Below are positions 20,217-33,969 of a stretch of DNA of 64,000 nucleotides, one piece after another. A model generated the notes under the pieces. That model saw nothing but the letters and a program-made list of their open reading frames with translations, searched no databases and was not told the DNA's origin. The number at the start of each line of letters is the position of its first letter. The stretch's first letter is position 1. The DNA is from Neobacillus sp. DY30 (lineage in GTDB: Bacteria; Bacillota; Bacilli; Bacillales; Cytobacillaceae): positions 686,001 to 750,000 of the forward strand of contig NZ_CP126093.1 of assembly GCF_030123065.1 (NCBI RefSeq). Direction: 5' to 3'. Position numbers and translations under genes: made by a program.

Positions 20217-20934
20217 TTTACAAGAGGTTGTAAAAAAACAATATTCTTATAAGCTTCGTGCTTACATTCAAGTGTTCATGTCACTAGTGTTTATTCAGGT
20301 TTTAGGCATTTTGTTCTCATTTAATGGAGTGGGAATGATGGGCACCAGCAGTAATACGTTTGAAATTGATGTGCATTACTATTCTGCTGACATCGTGGTG
20401 ATTTTCACGATGTTATGGGCATTCATTACTTCCATACTAATTACAACTCAGGCCTATCGAAACGATGATTTTGCGTTTATTACGAATAGATTGTCGAGTA
20501 ACTTATCCAATATGCTGTTTTTACTGACGATAAGTTTGGTTGGAGGATTAACCGCGCTGCTTTCGAATCATGTAATGAGGATATTGATGTATGTATTTGG
20601 TCAAAGTGAATACCTATATACACCTACTGAAATGTCTGAGTGGATGATCGGTTTTATCGCTACGATCCTTTATGTTTTACTTTTCTCTGCAATCGGTTAT
20701 TTCGTAGGAACACTCGTTCAGCTTCATAAGGGATTTGCTGTTTTGCTGCCAGTCCTATTTATTGGGATATTGATACTAGGTGCAGGAACAATGAATGAAT
20801 CCATTTTTAAATTCGTTTTTGAATTTATTTTTGAGGAAAGATCTCTGGCTGTATTTATGGTTAAAATAGGGGTTTTGGCTGCCTTGCTTTTTTCGGGATC
20901 TGCACTCCTATCGAATCGAATGGAGGTAAGATAA
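20197..20934 (+). CDS. ABC transporter permease subunit
   Basis: About 245 residues with six likely membrane helices, starting around residues 20-40 and ending with a helix near the C terminus. It has no recognisable soluble domain and is the partner of the ATPase encoded just upstream. ATG 20197 is chosen because AGGGGG lies eight bases before it; it overlaps the ATPase gene by 20 bases. The substrate is unknown; related operons respond to cell-envelope antibiotics, which is only a family-level hint. Confidence 0.8.
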   Translation: MSLSRISLQEVVKKQYSYKLRAYIQVFMSLVFIQVLGILFSFNGVGMMGTSSNTFEIDVHYYSADIVVIFTMLWAFITSILITTQAYRNDDFAFITNRLSSNLSNMLFLLTISLVGGLTALLSNHVMRILMYVFGQSEYLYTPTEMSEWMIGFIATILYVLLFSAIGYFVGTLVQLHKGFAVLLPVLFIGILILGAGTMNESIFKFVFEFIFEERSLAVFMVKIGVLAALLFSGSALLSNRMEVR

Positions 20935-21639
20935 ATGCTATCATTTGTGCCAATCGTCATCGTAGTCATCATGGTAATTGCAATTACTTCTCTTTTGATC
21001 AATTTAACTAAGCGCAGCAGCAAGGTATTTTTCTCTGGGAATCGCATTCGCTGGATGTTTGTTGGCTATCTAAGCATTTTGCTTATTTGTACGGGATTGA
21101 GTCCTTTGCTGCCGAAGGGGGAAATAACCTACCAAAAGATTGATGCAAATCAATTGGAAAAAGATAGCGAAGAGTTGTATGAGGCAGCAATATCAGGGAA
21201 TATTGAAAACGTCCATAGTAAATACATCGTAAAGAACCGGAAGTTTGATTATACAGAAAAACAGTTAGATATTGCAGTCGTAAATGAGGATTTTCTTAGC
21301 GCCTCAATTATTGTGGAGAGAAAAACAACCAATGACCAGAAAATTGAGGCTCTCCATTATCAAACGGGTTCAGGTTTAAATGAGATGTCTATATCAGATT
21401 TAATGCAACCGCTTGGAATAAATATTGATAAAAACACATTGATACTTGAAAATCCTCCAAAAATAAAACTGGAGTTCTCGCAATTCCAACAAGCATTCCC
21501 AATCAACCAATTCACCGGTAAAGGCGATTTCAGTGATACAAACAACTTTATTGACGGAACCAGCATCCTTTATTTAAAGATACCCAAAGACTTAGAACTT
21601 ACTACCACAAACGAAATTGCTCTAGAATACGTGGAATGA
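20935..21639 (+). CDS. Membrane-anchored protein of the ABC operon, unknown function
   Basis: A 234-residue protein with two N-terminal membrane helices (about residues 4-24 and 38-58) followed by a roughly 175-residue extracytoplasmic domain with no signature I recognise. GGAGG is eight bases before ATG 20935, which directly follows the permease stop. The position as last gene of the GntR-ABC operon suggests it works with the transporter as a sensor or accessory subunit. This is inferred from context alone. Confidence 0.75.
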   Translation: MLSFVPIVIVVIMVIAITSLLINLTKRSSKVFFSGNRIRWMFVGYLSILLICTGLSPLLPKGEITYQKIDANQLEKDSEELYEAAISGNIENVHSKYIVKNRKFDYTEKQLDIAVVNEDFLSASIIVERKTTNDQKIEALHYQTGSGLNEMSISDLMQPLGINIDKNTLILENPPKIKLEFSQFQQAFPINQFTGKGDFSDTNNFIDGTSILYLKIPKDLELTTTNEIALEYVE

Positions 21640-21660
21640 TTTCTGTAGGGTGAAAAACAA

Positions 21661-21692
21661 ATGCCTAATCCCTTATCATTGGGATTAGGCAT
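21661..21692. terminator. Bidirectional terminator between convergent genes
   Basis: ATGCCTAATCCC (21661-21672) and GGGATTAGGCAT (21681-21692) form a perfect 12-bp stem with an 8-base loop, flanked by A-rich and T-rich sequence. It separates the ABC operon from the convergent EamA gene. Confidence 0.85.
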
Positions 21693-21697
21693 ATTTA

Positions 21698-22606
21698 TTA
21701 AGCGGTCTTACTAATTGGAACATTTTTTTCTTTCGGTTTTTTAGATGAAACATACACTCCGCCTAATATGAAAATAAATCCTGTAATCATAGTTAAATGA
21801 ATCTCTTCCTTAAGAATGACCGCACCCCAGAGCATGGCGGATATCGGCACTAGATATGTGACCAATGAGGCAAATTCCGGGCTTCCTTTTTGAATACAAT
21901 AATAATACAGAAGATAGGCAATCCCAGAACCAAAAACACCAAGACCCACTAATGCCCAAAAAATAGAAGGCTCAAGCATCATAGTAAAAATGGATGTGTT
22001 TGTGAACAGTACCATAATGAAACTAAAAATTGCAGAAACTGTTAGTGTGCTAACGGAAATCATCGTAACACTAACATTTACTAAGTATTTCTTTGTCAGG
22101 TGTGTTGAAAAACCATAACAGAGAGTAGCGCCGACCATCGTGATTAAACCAACAACAGACTGTTCCGTAAAATTCGTAAAATCAACGCCAGACAGTATGA
22201 TGATTCCAAAGAAGCCTAGTGCAATCCCTAGCCACTGGAACAACCGTAATTTATTGTGAAAGATAACAAAACCAATAATCAGTGTCCAAATCGGTGTTGT
22301 TGCATTTATTAATGAGGCATAGCTGCTAGTAATTTTCGTCTCACTTAGCGCAATTAAATACCAAGGAATCGCATTATTGAGGAGTGAAACAAGAATAATC
22401 ATACCTAATGGCAACTCTTTAACATCCTTCCAGTCCTTTCGGAAAGCAATAATCAGTAAAAGAATAACGGTCCCAAATAAACATCGGCCAAAAACAACTC
22501 CCCAAGCACCAAGCGGCTCCACTAAGAGCTTAATAAATAAAAAAGACGTACCCCAAATTAAACTAAGCGTAAATAAAGCCCCATATAACCTCGCCAAACT
22601 TCTCAT
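21698..22606 (-). CDS. EamA/DMT-superfamily transporter
   Basis: About 302 residues with ten predicted helices in two EamA repeats of five (the first about residues 5-140, the second about 150-290). SLIWGTSFLFIKLLVEP is the typical first helix. The family exports amino acids or other metabolites; the substrate cannot be predicted. The start is uncertain: ATG 22606 begins the conserved part, and the frame remains open upstream to 22651 with no clear ribosome binding site. Confidence 0.82.
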   Translation of the reverse strand: MRSLARLYGALFTLSLIWGTSFLFIKLLVEPLGAWGVVFGRCLFGTVILLLIIAFRKDWKDVKELPLGMIILVSLLNNAIPWYLIALSETKITSSYASLINATTPIWTLIIGFVIFHNKLRLFQWLGIALGFFGIIILSGVDFTNFTEQSVVGLITMVGATLCYGFSTHLTKKYLVNVSVTMISVSTLTVSAIFSFIMVLFTNTSIFTMMLEPSIFWALVGLGVFGSGIAYLLYYYCIQKGSPEFASLVTYLVPISAMLWGAVILKEEIHLTMITGFIFILGGVYVSSKKPKEKNVPISKTA

Positions 22607-22768
22607 CCCCCATCCATAAACAACGATAAACCAGGTGCCTTGCACCGTCAATCACTATAATAAATTTAAAAAGATTTGATATAATGATAACCAGTGTAAT
22701 GTAACAGTCAACTGTTATGGTGTATGATGACAATTTGTATGGTGACATAGATTGGTGACACATTGTAT

Positions 22769-22798
22769 GGTGACAGGCACCACTCGTGGACACTGTCC
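22769..22798. repeat. Dispersed GGTGACAGGCACC repeat, copy A
   Basis: A 30-bp segment identical to 37770-37799. It begins GGTGACAGGCACCACTCG and ends GGACACTGTCC. It is preceded by three TGGTGACA units (22740-22776) and followed by a variant GGACAG motif. It lies in the 250-bp gap before the helicase gene. Confidence 0.8.
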
Positions 22799-22890
22799 GT
22801 GTGGAATGGACAGTTGTAGTTTCACGAGGTTTGGTTACTGTGTAGGATAGAAAGGTTTCCTTGACTTACCTTGGAGAGGAGCGGGGCATT

Positions 22891-25800
22891 TTGAATATTA
22901 CTCTAAGTCAGAAACAGATTAAAGAAATGTGCGGAACTGTCTCCTTTAAACGAGGGGATTCTTTTTATAGAGCAGGGAAAGTTTTGTTTGATTATATTAG
23001 CAATAACCGTTGTGAGGCGACGGTTAAAGGCACGGAAGATTTCTATGTCATACTAAATAAAGATGAGAGCGGTGACCTTCGTACAACCTGCAGCTGTCCA
23101 ACTCTTGTATCTGTAAAAAACGACTGTCAACATATCGCGGCCGTGCTGCTGTCTCTTTATGATCATCAACAGCAGGGAACAATGCCTAGGGTACGATTGG
23201 GTGACCAGGTCGATCCTTCCACTCGTGATGCACTGACAAAAGGGTTGCTTACTCTTTTCACAGACCAACCCAAAAGGCCAAGCAGGCACCAGCTTCATTT
23301 CGAGAATAGACAGGTGCTGAAAGCAAATTTTCTGTGTAAACCTGTGGATATTGGAAAGGGTAGGAAGCTGTTTGGAATAGAAATGGAGATAGAGCAAGAA
23401 AAAGTGGAGAATATTCGTCAGTTTCTCTCTCAGATCAAAGAGGGGCTTCCGAGTGCACTATCCGATACCTTTGTCTTCCAAACAAGTCTTCATTGTTTTC
23501 ATAAAGAGACAGATGATGTCATCCAGCAGCTTTTCCTTGTACTTCAAGATGAAAAATTATATGCGGAGGCATTGGCAGACAGTATAGAAGAAACGCTACC
23601 TTCGGATCTTTTGCTCATACCTCCATCATCCCTTAATCAACTCCTACCCTTGCTGGTAAAGGTTCCACAAGTAAAAGTTGAAAATGATGGGGGAACATAC
23701 GAAGGTGTTGTTGTAACGGAAAAAATGCTGCCGCTGGAATTTATCTTTACGACTTCAGTGAGCGGAGGCTTCCGTCTAAGAATAAAAGGCTTGAATCATC
23801 TAACTATAATGGATTCTTACCACTTTGTTCTATATAAGAATAGTTTCATTGGGCTAGAAGATACGGATAATAAACGCTTGGCAAACCTTAAAGAAATGTT
23901 GGAAGCTTCGCAAACAAATCAAATTGAGATTCCTGAAGAACAGATAGACTATTTTTTAGATAACGTGGTCCCAGGTTTAAAAAGACTCGGTAAGGTTGAA
24001 CTTCCTCTCAATATAATGAGCACTAATAGAAAAACCCCTTTAGTTGCCAAACTATATTTAGATCGGTTGAAAAATCGACTGCTGGCAGGCTTGGAGTTTC
24101 AATACGGTAATATCGTTATCAACCCGTTAGAAAATCGAGAATTGCAGAACGGTCTCGTACTAATAAGGGACGTTGAAAAAGAAAATCAAATTATCCAACT
24201 GATGGAAGATAGCTCATTTGCTACGACAGAAAGCGGCTACTACTTGCATAACGAAGAGCTGGAGTATGAGTTTTTATATCACGTTGTCCCTAAGATGCAA
24301 AAGCTTGTACAAATTTATGCAACGACTGCAGTCAGGACTAGAATCTTTAAGGAAAATAGTATTCCGAAGATTCGAGTTAAGGTATCAAAAGAACGAACCA
24401 ATTGGCTGGAATTTAAATTTGATATGGATGGAATTCCGGAGAAACAGATAAAAGAAGTTTTATCTGCGCTTGAGGAAAAAAGAAAATACTATCGGTTGCG
24501 GAATGGTGCGCTTCTTTCCCTAGAAACGAGAGAATTTGAGGAAATCCAGCGTTTTCTAAAAGCAGCACCTGTACAAGCAGAGGATCTAGAAGCAGGGTTG
24601 AATGTACCAATTGTTTGGGGATTAAGGCTGCTTGATTCCGTTGATGATAACTCCTTTACACTTGAAGAATCGTTCCGTCAGTTTTTAGATACCATCCAAA
24701 ATCCAAGTAATATGCAGTTTGAGGTACCGGAATTGACAGCGCCGATTCTGAGGGACTATCAAGTGCATGGCTATAAATGGTTAAAAACACTTGCTAGTTA
24801 TGGGTTTGGAGGAATTCTTGCAGATGATATGGGACTGGGGAAAACACTTCAGAGTATTACTTATATCCTTTCAGAACTTTCTCTCATTCGTAAAAAAAAC
24901 CAGCCGGTTCTAATCGTTTGTCCAGCGTCATTAACTTATAACTGGCTTAGCGAAATTAGAAAGTTTGCTCCAGGAGTGCAAGCTGTCATTTTAGATGGCA
25001 CTAAACCAGAACGGACAGCGAAACAAAAACAGATTTTGGATGCAGATATTGCTATAACTTCTTATCCTCTGCTGCGAAAGGATATCCTTTGGTACGAGAA
25101 GATAACCTTTCATACTGTGTTCTTCGATGAAGCACAGGCTTTTAAAAACCCGATAACGCAAACAGCAAGAACGGTTAAAAAAATTAAAGCAGACCACCGT
25201 TTTGCTTTAACAGGCACTCCTGTTGAAAATTCATCAGAGGAGCTGTGGTCTATCTTTCATGTTATCCTTCCGGAATTATTTCAAGGACTCAGGGATTTTA
25301 GCCACTTAACGAGAAAGCAGATTGCGAGAAGGGTCCGTCCATTTTTACTTCGAAGATTAAAGGAAGATGTACTATCAGAGCTGCCGGAGAAAATAGAATC
25401 TGTCGACTTTGTGGAATTGCTGCCAGAACAAAAGAAACTCTATGGAGCTTATTTAGCAAAACTAAGACATGACACGCTTAAGCATTTGGATAAAGACACA
25501 CTTCGAAAAAACAAAATAAAAATTCTTGCTGGTTTGACAAGGCTCAGGCAGATTTGCTGCCACCCATCTCTATTCGTTGATGGCTATAAAGGGAGTTCAG
25601 CTAAATTTGAACAGCTGCTTAGGATTTTAGAGGAATCCCGGCAAGCTGGACGAAGGGTGTTGATATTTTCACAGTTCACGAAAATGCTCCAGCTAATCGG
25701 CAGGGAAATGGCGCTTCAAGGGCAGACTTACTTTTATCTGGATGGACAAACCCCTTCAGAATATAGGCTTGAGCTCACAAATCGATTTAACGCAGGAGAG

Positions 25801-26109
25801 TGTGACCTTTTTCTAATTTCCTTGAAAGCAGGAGGAACGGGCCTTAATCTAACCGGTGCAGATACGGTTATCCTCTACGATCTATGGTGGAATCCAGCAG
25901 TCGAGGAGCAAGCAGCGGACCGGGCACACAGGATGGGGCAAACAAATATCGTGCAAGTCATCAAATTAGTTGCGCGAGGTACTATAGAAGAAAAAATGAA
26001 TGAACTGCAGGAGAAAAAAAGAGAATTAATAGAAGAAATTATTGATTCGAAGGATAAAGGATCTTCTACTCTAACCGAAGAAGATATTAGGGAAATATTA
26101 ATGATTTAA
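22891..26109 (+). CDS. SNF2-family DEAD/DEAH helicase with SWIM zinc finger
   Basis: About 1072 residues. The N terminus carries a SWIM zinc finger (CSC...CQH near residue 67-85), the middle is an extended linker region, and the C-terminal 450 residues are a Snf2/Rad54 ATPase: Walker A DDMGLGKT near residue 640, DEAQAFKN near 745, and motif VI-like EQAADRAHRMGQ near 1010. It resembles B. subtilis YwqA and presumably remodels protein-DNA complexes. TTG 22891 is preferred because GAGGAG (22877-22882) is well placed; the frame stays open to another TTG at 22861. Confidence 0.9.
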   Translation: MNITLSQKQIKEMCGTVSFKRGDSFYRAGKVLFDYISNNRCEATVKGTEDFYVILNKDESGDLRTTCSCPTLVSVKNDCQHIAAVLLSLYDHQQQGTMPRVRLGDQVDPSTRDALTKGLLTLFTDQPKRPSRHQLHFENRQVLKANFLCKPVDIGKGRKLFGIEMEIEQEKVENIRQFLSQIKEGLPSALSDTFVFQTSLHCFHKETDDVIQQLFLVLQDEKLYAEALADSIEETLPSDLLLIPPSSLNQLLPLLVKVPQVKVENDGGTYEGVVVTEKMLPLEFIFTTSVSGGFRLRIKGLNHLTIMDSYHFVLYKNSFIGLEDTDNKRLANLKEMLEASQTNQIEIPEEQIDYFLDNVVPGLKRLGKVELPLNIMSTNRKTPLVAKLYLDRLKNRLLAGLEFQYGNIVINPLENRELQNGLVLIRDVEKENQIIQLMEDSSFATTESGYYLHNEELEYEFLYHVVPKMQKLVQIYATTAVRTRIFKENSIPKIRVKVSKERTNWLEFKFDMDGIPEKQIKEVLSALEEKRKYYRLRNGALLSLETREFEEIQRFLKAAPVQAEDLEAGLNVPIVWGLRLLDSVDDNSFTLEESFRQFLDTIQNPSNMQFEVPELTAPILRDYQVHGYKWLKTLASYGFGGILADDMGLGKTLQSITYILSELSLIRKKNQPVLIVCPASLTYNWLSEIRKFAPGVQAVILDGTKPERTAKQKQILDADIAITSYPLLRKDILWYEKITFHTVFFDEAQAFKNPITQTARTVKKIKADHRFALTGTPVENSSEELWSIFHVILPELFQGLRDFSHLTRKQIARRVRPFLLRRLKEDVLSELPEKIESVDFVELLPEQKKLYGAYLAKLRHDTLKHLDKDTLRKNKIKILAGLTRLRQICCHPSLFVDGYKGSSAKFEQLLRILEESRQAGRRVLIFSQFTKMLQLIGREMALQGQTYFYLDGQTPSEYRLELTNRFNAGECDLFLISLKAGGTGLNLTGADTVILYDLWWNPAVEEQAADRAHRMGQTNIVQVIKLVARGTIEEKMNELQEKKRELIEEIIDSKDKGSSTLTEEDIREILMI

Positions 26110-26142
26110 TAATGACTTCCCGTAAACATTTGAATTTTTAAC

Positions 26143-26207
26143 TAATCAAACGTTTGATTAAATAATCTCTAAAACTTTTTAAGAAAAACTAATCAAACGT
26201 TTGATTA
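26143..26207. repeat. Two TAATCAAACGTTTGATTA palindromes downstream of the helicase
   Basis: Perfect 18-bp palindromes at 26143-26160 and 26190-26207, 34 and 81 bases after the helicase stop. The sequence recurs at 33554, 33616 (one mismatch) and 35399, in each case at a gene 3' end. Confidence 0.85.
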
Positions 26208-26253
26208 AATTAATTCACTAATGCTCATACTTAAAAAATATTGTAATAAGGTG

Positions 26254-26282
26254 TTGACTCTTTTTGAAAACAATAGTAATAT
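26254..26282 (+). promoter_or_regulatory. rrn promoter P1
   Basis: TTGACT (26254-26259), 17-base spacer, TAATAT (26277-26282). The distance to 16S and the tandem arrangement with P2 are those of Bacillus rrn operons. Confidence 0.75.
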
Positions 26283-26416
26283 AGTAATTCCCTCGAGCGA
26301 AACATATTGAAACAGGATGTTTCTTTCTGAGTGGAAAGAAAATGATTGACTTTATAATTTATATAATGTACAATTATTTTTGTTGCTAATTACGAAAAGA
26401 TATTTTAAAAAAGTAA

Positions 26417-26446
26417 TTGACACGATATAAACAAAGATGTTATAGT
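26417..26446 (+). promoter_or_regulatory. rrn promoter P2
   Basis: TTGACA (26417-26422), 18-base spacer, TATAGT (26441-26446), about 125 bases before the mature 16S. Confidence 0.8.
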
Positions 26447-26476
26447 AATAAAGTCGCTTTTAAGCGATTAACAAAT

Positions 26477-26491
26477 TGCTCTTTGAAAACT
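26477..26491 (+). promoter_or_regulatory. boxA antitermination site in the rrn leader
   Basis: TGCTCTTTGAAAACT matches the Bacillus rrn boxA, bound by NusB-S10 for antitermination. A leader hairpin (TTAGCTTTTT/AAAAAGCTAA region, 26522-26542) follows. Confidence 0.75.
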
Positions 26492-26569
26492 AAACAAACA
26501 AGAACGTCAACAAACAATTTTTTAGCTTTTTAAAAAAGCTAAGCCAACGTAACAAATGAGCTAATCAAC

Positions 26570-31338
<4,769 letters not shown>

Positions 31339-31410
31339 TTTAAGGTGAACTCGTTTTTACAAACTTCTTCTAAATTATCTAGTTTTGAGGGAATGAAACC
31401 TCAAAAAATG

Positions 31411-31526
<116 letters not shown>

Positions 31527-31529
31527 ATT

Positions 31530-31550
31530 GCCCCATAGGGGCTTTTATTT
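31530..31550 (+). terminator. Short hairpin with T-run after 5S
   Basis: GCCCC (31530-31534) and GGGGC (31538-31542) with a 3-base loop, followed by TTTTATTTT. The stem is short, so read-through into the tRNA cluster 20 bases later is likely. Confidence 0.55.
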
Positions 31551-31565
31551 TGAGAATTATTGAAT

Positions 31566-31640
31566 GGCCCCTTGGTCAAGCGGTTAAGACACCGCCCTTT
31601 CACGGCGGTAACACGGGTTCGAATCCCGTAGGGGTCACCA
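31566..31640 (+). tRNA. tRNA-Glu (TTC)
   Basis: Acceptor GGCCCCT/AGGGGTC, anticodon stem ACCGCC/GGCGGT with loop CTTTCAC, T-arm GGGTTCGAATCCC, encoded CCA. Confidence 0.95.
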
Positions 31641-31643
31641 ACA

Positions 31644-31690
31644 TTTTTTCGCAAAAGCGAAAATAACGTTCCATCGCGACAGCGAAAATA
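31644..31690. repeat. TTTTCGC-n4-GCGAAAATAA hairpins between tRNAs
   Basis: TTTTTTCGC-AAAA-GCGAAAATAA at 31644-31666 and a second copy of the GCGAAAATAA arm with TCGC at 31674-31690. A third, near-identical hairpin lies at 31784-31807 between tRNA-Val and tRNA-fMet. They may be processing or stability elements of the tRNA transcript. Confidence 0.65.
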
Positions 31691-31704
31691 ATTTTCATTA
31701 TTAC

Positions 31705-31780
31705 GGAGGATTAGCTCAGCTGGGAGAGCATCTGCCTTACAAGCAGAGGGTCGGCGGTTCGATCCCGTCATCCTCCACCA
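31705..31780 (+). tRNA. tRNA-Val (TAC)
   Basis: Acceptor GGAGGAT/ATCCTCC, anticodon loop CTTACAA on stem TCTGC/GCAGA, encoded CCA. Confidence 0.95.
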
Positions 31781-31859
31781 TAGTTTTTTCGCGATAGCGA
31801 AAATAACTTTCCATTTGTTTAATGTGTCATGAGAATATTCAAATTTTAATTTTTACTAT

Positions 31860-31936
<77 letters not shown>

Positions 31937-31973
31937 ATTAAATTTCTAGGTATAAACCTCAACTATATATTTT

Positions 31974-32049
31974 GGCGATTGTGGCGAAGTGGTTAACGCA
32001 TCGGATTGTGGTTCCGACATTCGTGGGTTCGATTCCATCAGTCGCCCCA
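31974..32049 (+). tRNA. tRNA-His (GTG)
   Basis: Anticodon loop TTGTGGT; eight-base acceptor with the extra G at -1 pairing C73, typical of tRNA-His; encoded CCA. Confidence 0.94.
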
Positions 32050-32059
32050 TTTAAAATAT

Positions 32060-32134
32060 TGGGCTATAGCCAAGCGGTAAGGCATCGCACTTTGACTGCG
32101 ACATGCGTTGGTTCAAATCCAGCTAGCCCAGCCA
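32060..32134 (+). tRNA. tRNA-Gln (TTG)
   Basis: Acceptor TGGGCTA/TAGCCCA, anticodon loop CTTTGAC on stem TCGCA/TGCGA, encoded CCA. Confidence 0.94.
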
Positions 32135-32145
32135 TTTTTCTTTTT

Positions 32146-32219
32146 GCGGGTGTAGTTTAGTGGTAAAACCTCAGCCTTCCAAGCTGATGTTGTGAGTTCG
32201 ATTCTCATCACCCGCTCCA
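32146..32219 (+). tRNA. tRNA-Gly (TCC)
   Basis: Acceptor GCGGGTG/CACCCGC, anticodon loop CTTCCAA, encoded CCA. Confidence 0.94.
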
Positions 32220-32224
32220 ATTAA

Positions 32225-32298
<74 letters not shown>

Positions 32299-32310
32299 TA
32301 AATACTTCGG

Positions 32311-32347
32311 AAAGAGTGATTGCTATTATTAGCAGTCGCTCTTTTTT
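32311..32347 (+). terminator. Terminator of the rrn-tRNA operon
   Basis: AAAGAGTGATTGCTA pairs with TAGCAGTCGCTCTTT (G-U pairs allowed), followed by TTTTGTTC. It closes the transcription unit after tRNA-Ile. Confidence 0.85.
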
Positions 32348-32368
32348 GTTCTTTTCTAATTATAAATC

Positions 32369-32467
32369 TATTCGTTACCGTAATCGCCAAATATTCAAGG
32401 TAAGGGTCACGATTATCTACTAATCGTGACCAGAAAAGCAAATGATTTAAGTTAACGGTAACGAATA
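32369..32467. repeat. 99-bp inverted-repeat (MITE-like) element
   Basis: TATTCGTTACCGTAA (32369-32383) is the inverse of TTAACGGTAACGAATA (32452-32467) apart from one extra base. Inside, GGTCACGATTA (32405-32415) and TAATCGTGACC (32421-32431) make a perfect 11-bp hairpin. A third related motif, ATTCATTACCG, follows at 32474. There is no coding capacity. Confidence 0.65.
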
Positions 32468-32609
32468 ACCCCTATTCATTACCGAAGACGTCCAATAATT
32501 GAGTTAATGGTATAGAATAACATAAAAATCGTGAACACTGCAATTGGTTTCTGAGAGTTTAAAAAAGGATTTTATTTGTAGCAGACCATTATGTATGGTT
32601 ACAATAAAA

Positions 32610-32641
32610 TTGAAAATACCAACTAGTTAGTTGGTTAGTAT
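32610..32641 (+). promoter_or_regulatory. Operator palindrome in the nitroreductase promoter
   Basis: CCAACTAGTTAGTTGG (32619-32634) has 7-base inverted arms and lies between TTGAAA (32610-32615) and TTAGTA/TAGTAT (32635-32641). This form is typical of a TetR-family operator. No TetR gene is present in the window. Confidence 0.55.
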
Positions 32642-32661
32642 ATGGATTAAGAAAGGGGACT

Positions 32662-33549
32662 CAAAATTTTTGAAACGTCAATCATAGAAACCATGAAAAA
32701 ACGACAATCGGTAAGAAATTTTGATACAACAAATATTACACAATCCCATGTTGACAGGATAAAGGAATACATAAGCAATGAAGAGAACCTAATTGAATCG
32801 TTTGGCAGCAAGGGAAGAATCGAGTTTATTCCTGTAACCAATAATGTAAGTGATAAAGGTATCAAGCTAGGCACATACGGATTTATTAAAAATCCACAAG
32901 CATATTTGGCAGGGTGGCACAAAATAGTAAATACCCTCTTGTTGATTTTTCCTACGCCTTTCAAAAACTAGTTGTTTGGTTAACGGAGTTAGAAATCGGT
33001 ACTTGCTGGATGGGTGGAACGTTCAATCGAAATTCGTTTGAACAAGAAATCCAGCTCGAGGGAGGAGTTTTTATCCCTTGTATAACACCAATCGGCTACC
33101 CGCACCAAAAACAACGGGTATTTGATAAAGCACTTCGGTACGTTGTAAAGCTGATAATAAAAAGCCATGGAAAAAGCTTTTTATGATACAGTTTTCGAAG
33201 TGCCCTTGGAAGAGAAAATGCAGGTTCACTTGAAATACCAATTGAGATGGTTAGGATTGAACTCTCTGCATCGAATAAACAGCCTTGGCGACTTCTATTG
33301 TCCAGCGATAGAAAGGTCTGTCATTTTTATATAGAGCATACACCGAATTATAGTTCTAAGCTTGGCTATGATATGCAGCTATTAGATATGGGAATTGCGA
33401 TGTGCCAGTTTGAGTTAGCTTGTAAGGAATTAGAGATAAAAGGTCGTTGGTCTGTGGAAAAACCAAGTATACAACTCCCAACAGAGCATACTGAGTATAT
33501 CGCCAGCTGGATTGCCCGTCCCACAGAACTAAAGAAAGAGCTGAAATAA
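32662..33549 (+). pseudogene. Nitroreductase-family protein, broken by frameshifts
   Basis: The coding signal moves between frames. Residues ETMKKRQSVRNFD open the typical FMN-binding N terminus (from about 32672), continuing to about 32920. A frame change leads to FQKLVVWLTELEIGTCWMGG and ends at TGA 33184-33186. A short stretch in a third frame (DTVFEVPLEE) leads back to ENAGSLEIPIEMVR...ASNKQPWR and the C terminus at 33549. At least three indels are needed to restore one reading frame, and no good start codon is visible near the ribosome binding site AAAGGGG. The intact ancestor would be about 290 residues, of the TM-nitroreductase type. Sequencing error remains possible. Confidence 0.8.
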
Positions 33550-33553
33550 AAAC

Positions 33554-33633
33554 TAATCAAACGTTTGATTAAATGAGACCTCTGAATTAAAGAATCTCAT
33601 TGTATAAAGATAAACTAATCAAACGTTTAATTA
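33554..33633. repeat. Two TAATCAAACGTTTGATTA palindromes between convergent 3' ends
   Basis: Copies at 33554-33571 (perfect) and 33616-33633 (one mismatch, giving TTTAATTA). The second copy lies inside the last codons of the minus-strand gene 33587-33838. Confidence 0.85.
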
Positions 33634-33838
33634 GTAAAAATTCAGAACGATTATGACTTTGATAGCTCCACTTTTCTTTTTCAATATCCATTGCCGATAC
33701 AATATAGGCAAATCCATTCATTAAGAAGTAAATAACATTTGATTGCACGCGTTCCGTTTCTCCTAAATAAGTATTTAAGATAATGACGACAGAATATAAA
33801 ACTACAAAGAATAGAGCGATTTTATTAAAGATTTCCAT
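33587..33838 (-). CDS. Small membrane protein, unknown function
   Basis: 83 residues. Two hydrophobic stretches are visible, about residues 5-24 and 36-52, then a polar tail. The ribosome binding site AAGGAG lies eight bases before ATG 33838, which supports a real gene. The last dozen residues (LIKRLISLSLYNEIL) are encoded across the palindromic repeat at 33616, so the original C terminus may have been replaced. No family recognised. Confidence 0.55.
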   Translation of the reverse strand: MEIFNKIALFFVVLYSVVIILNTYLGETERVQSNVIYFLMNGFAYIVSAMDIEKEKWSYQSHNRSEFLLIKRLISLSLYNEIL

Positions 33839-33969
33839 CTAAACAACTCCTTTTTAGGATACTTAATTTATCATATTTTCGTGGTGCTAAACTTATGCAG
33901 ATCAAGAGGCATTTGGAATCTCTTATAACTCATGATAGACAAGATAAGGTATATTTTATAAATGATTTC

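Noticed and set aside
26143..26207. TAATCAAACGTTTGATTA copies as TetR-type operators of the rrn operon
   Set aside because: They lie over 50 bases upstream of P1, and all other copies in the window are at gene 3' ends, so a promoter role is not supported.
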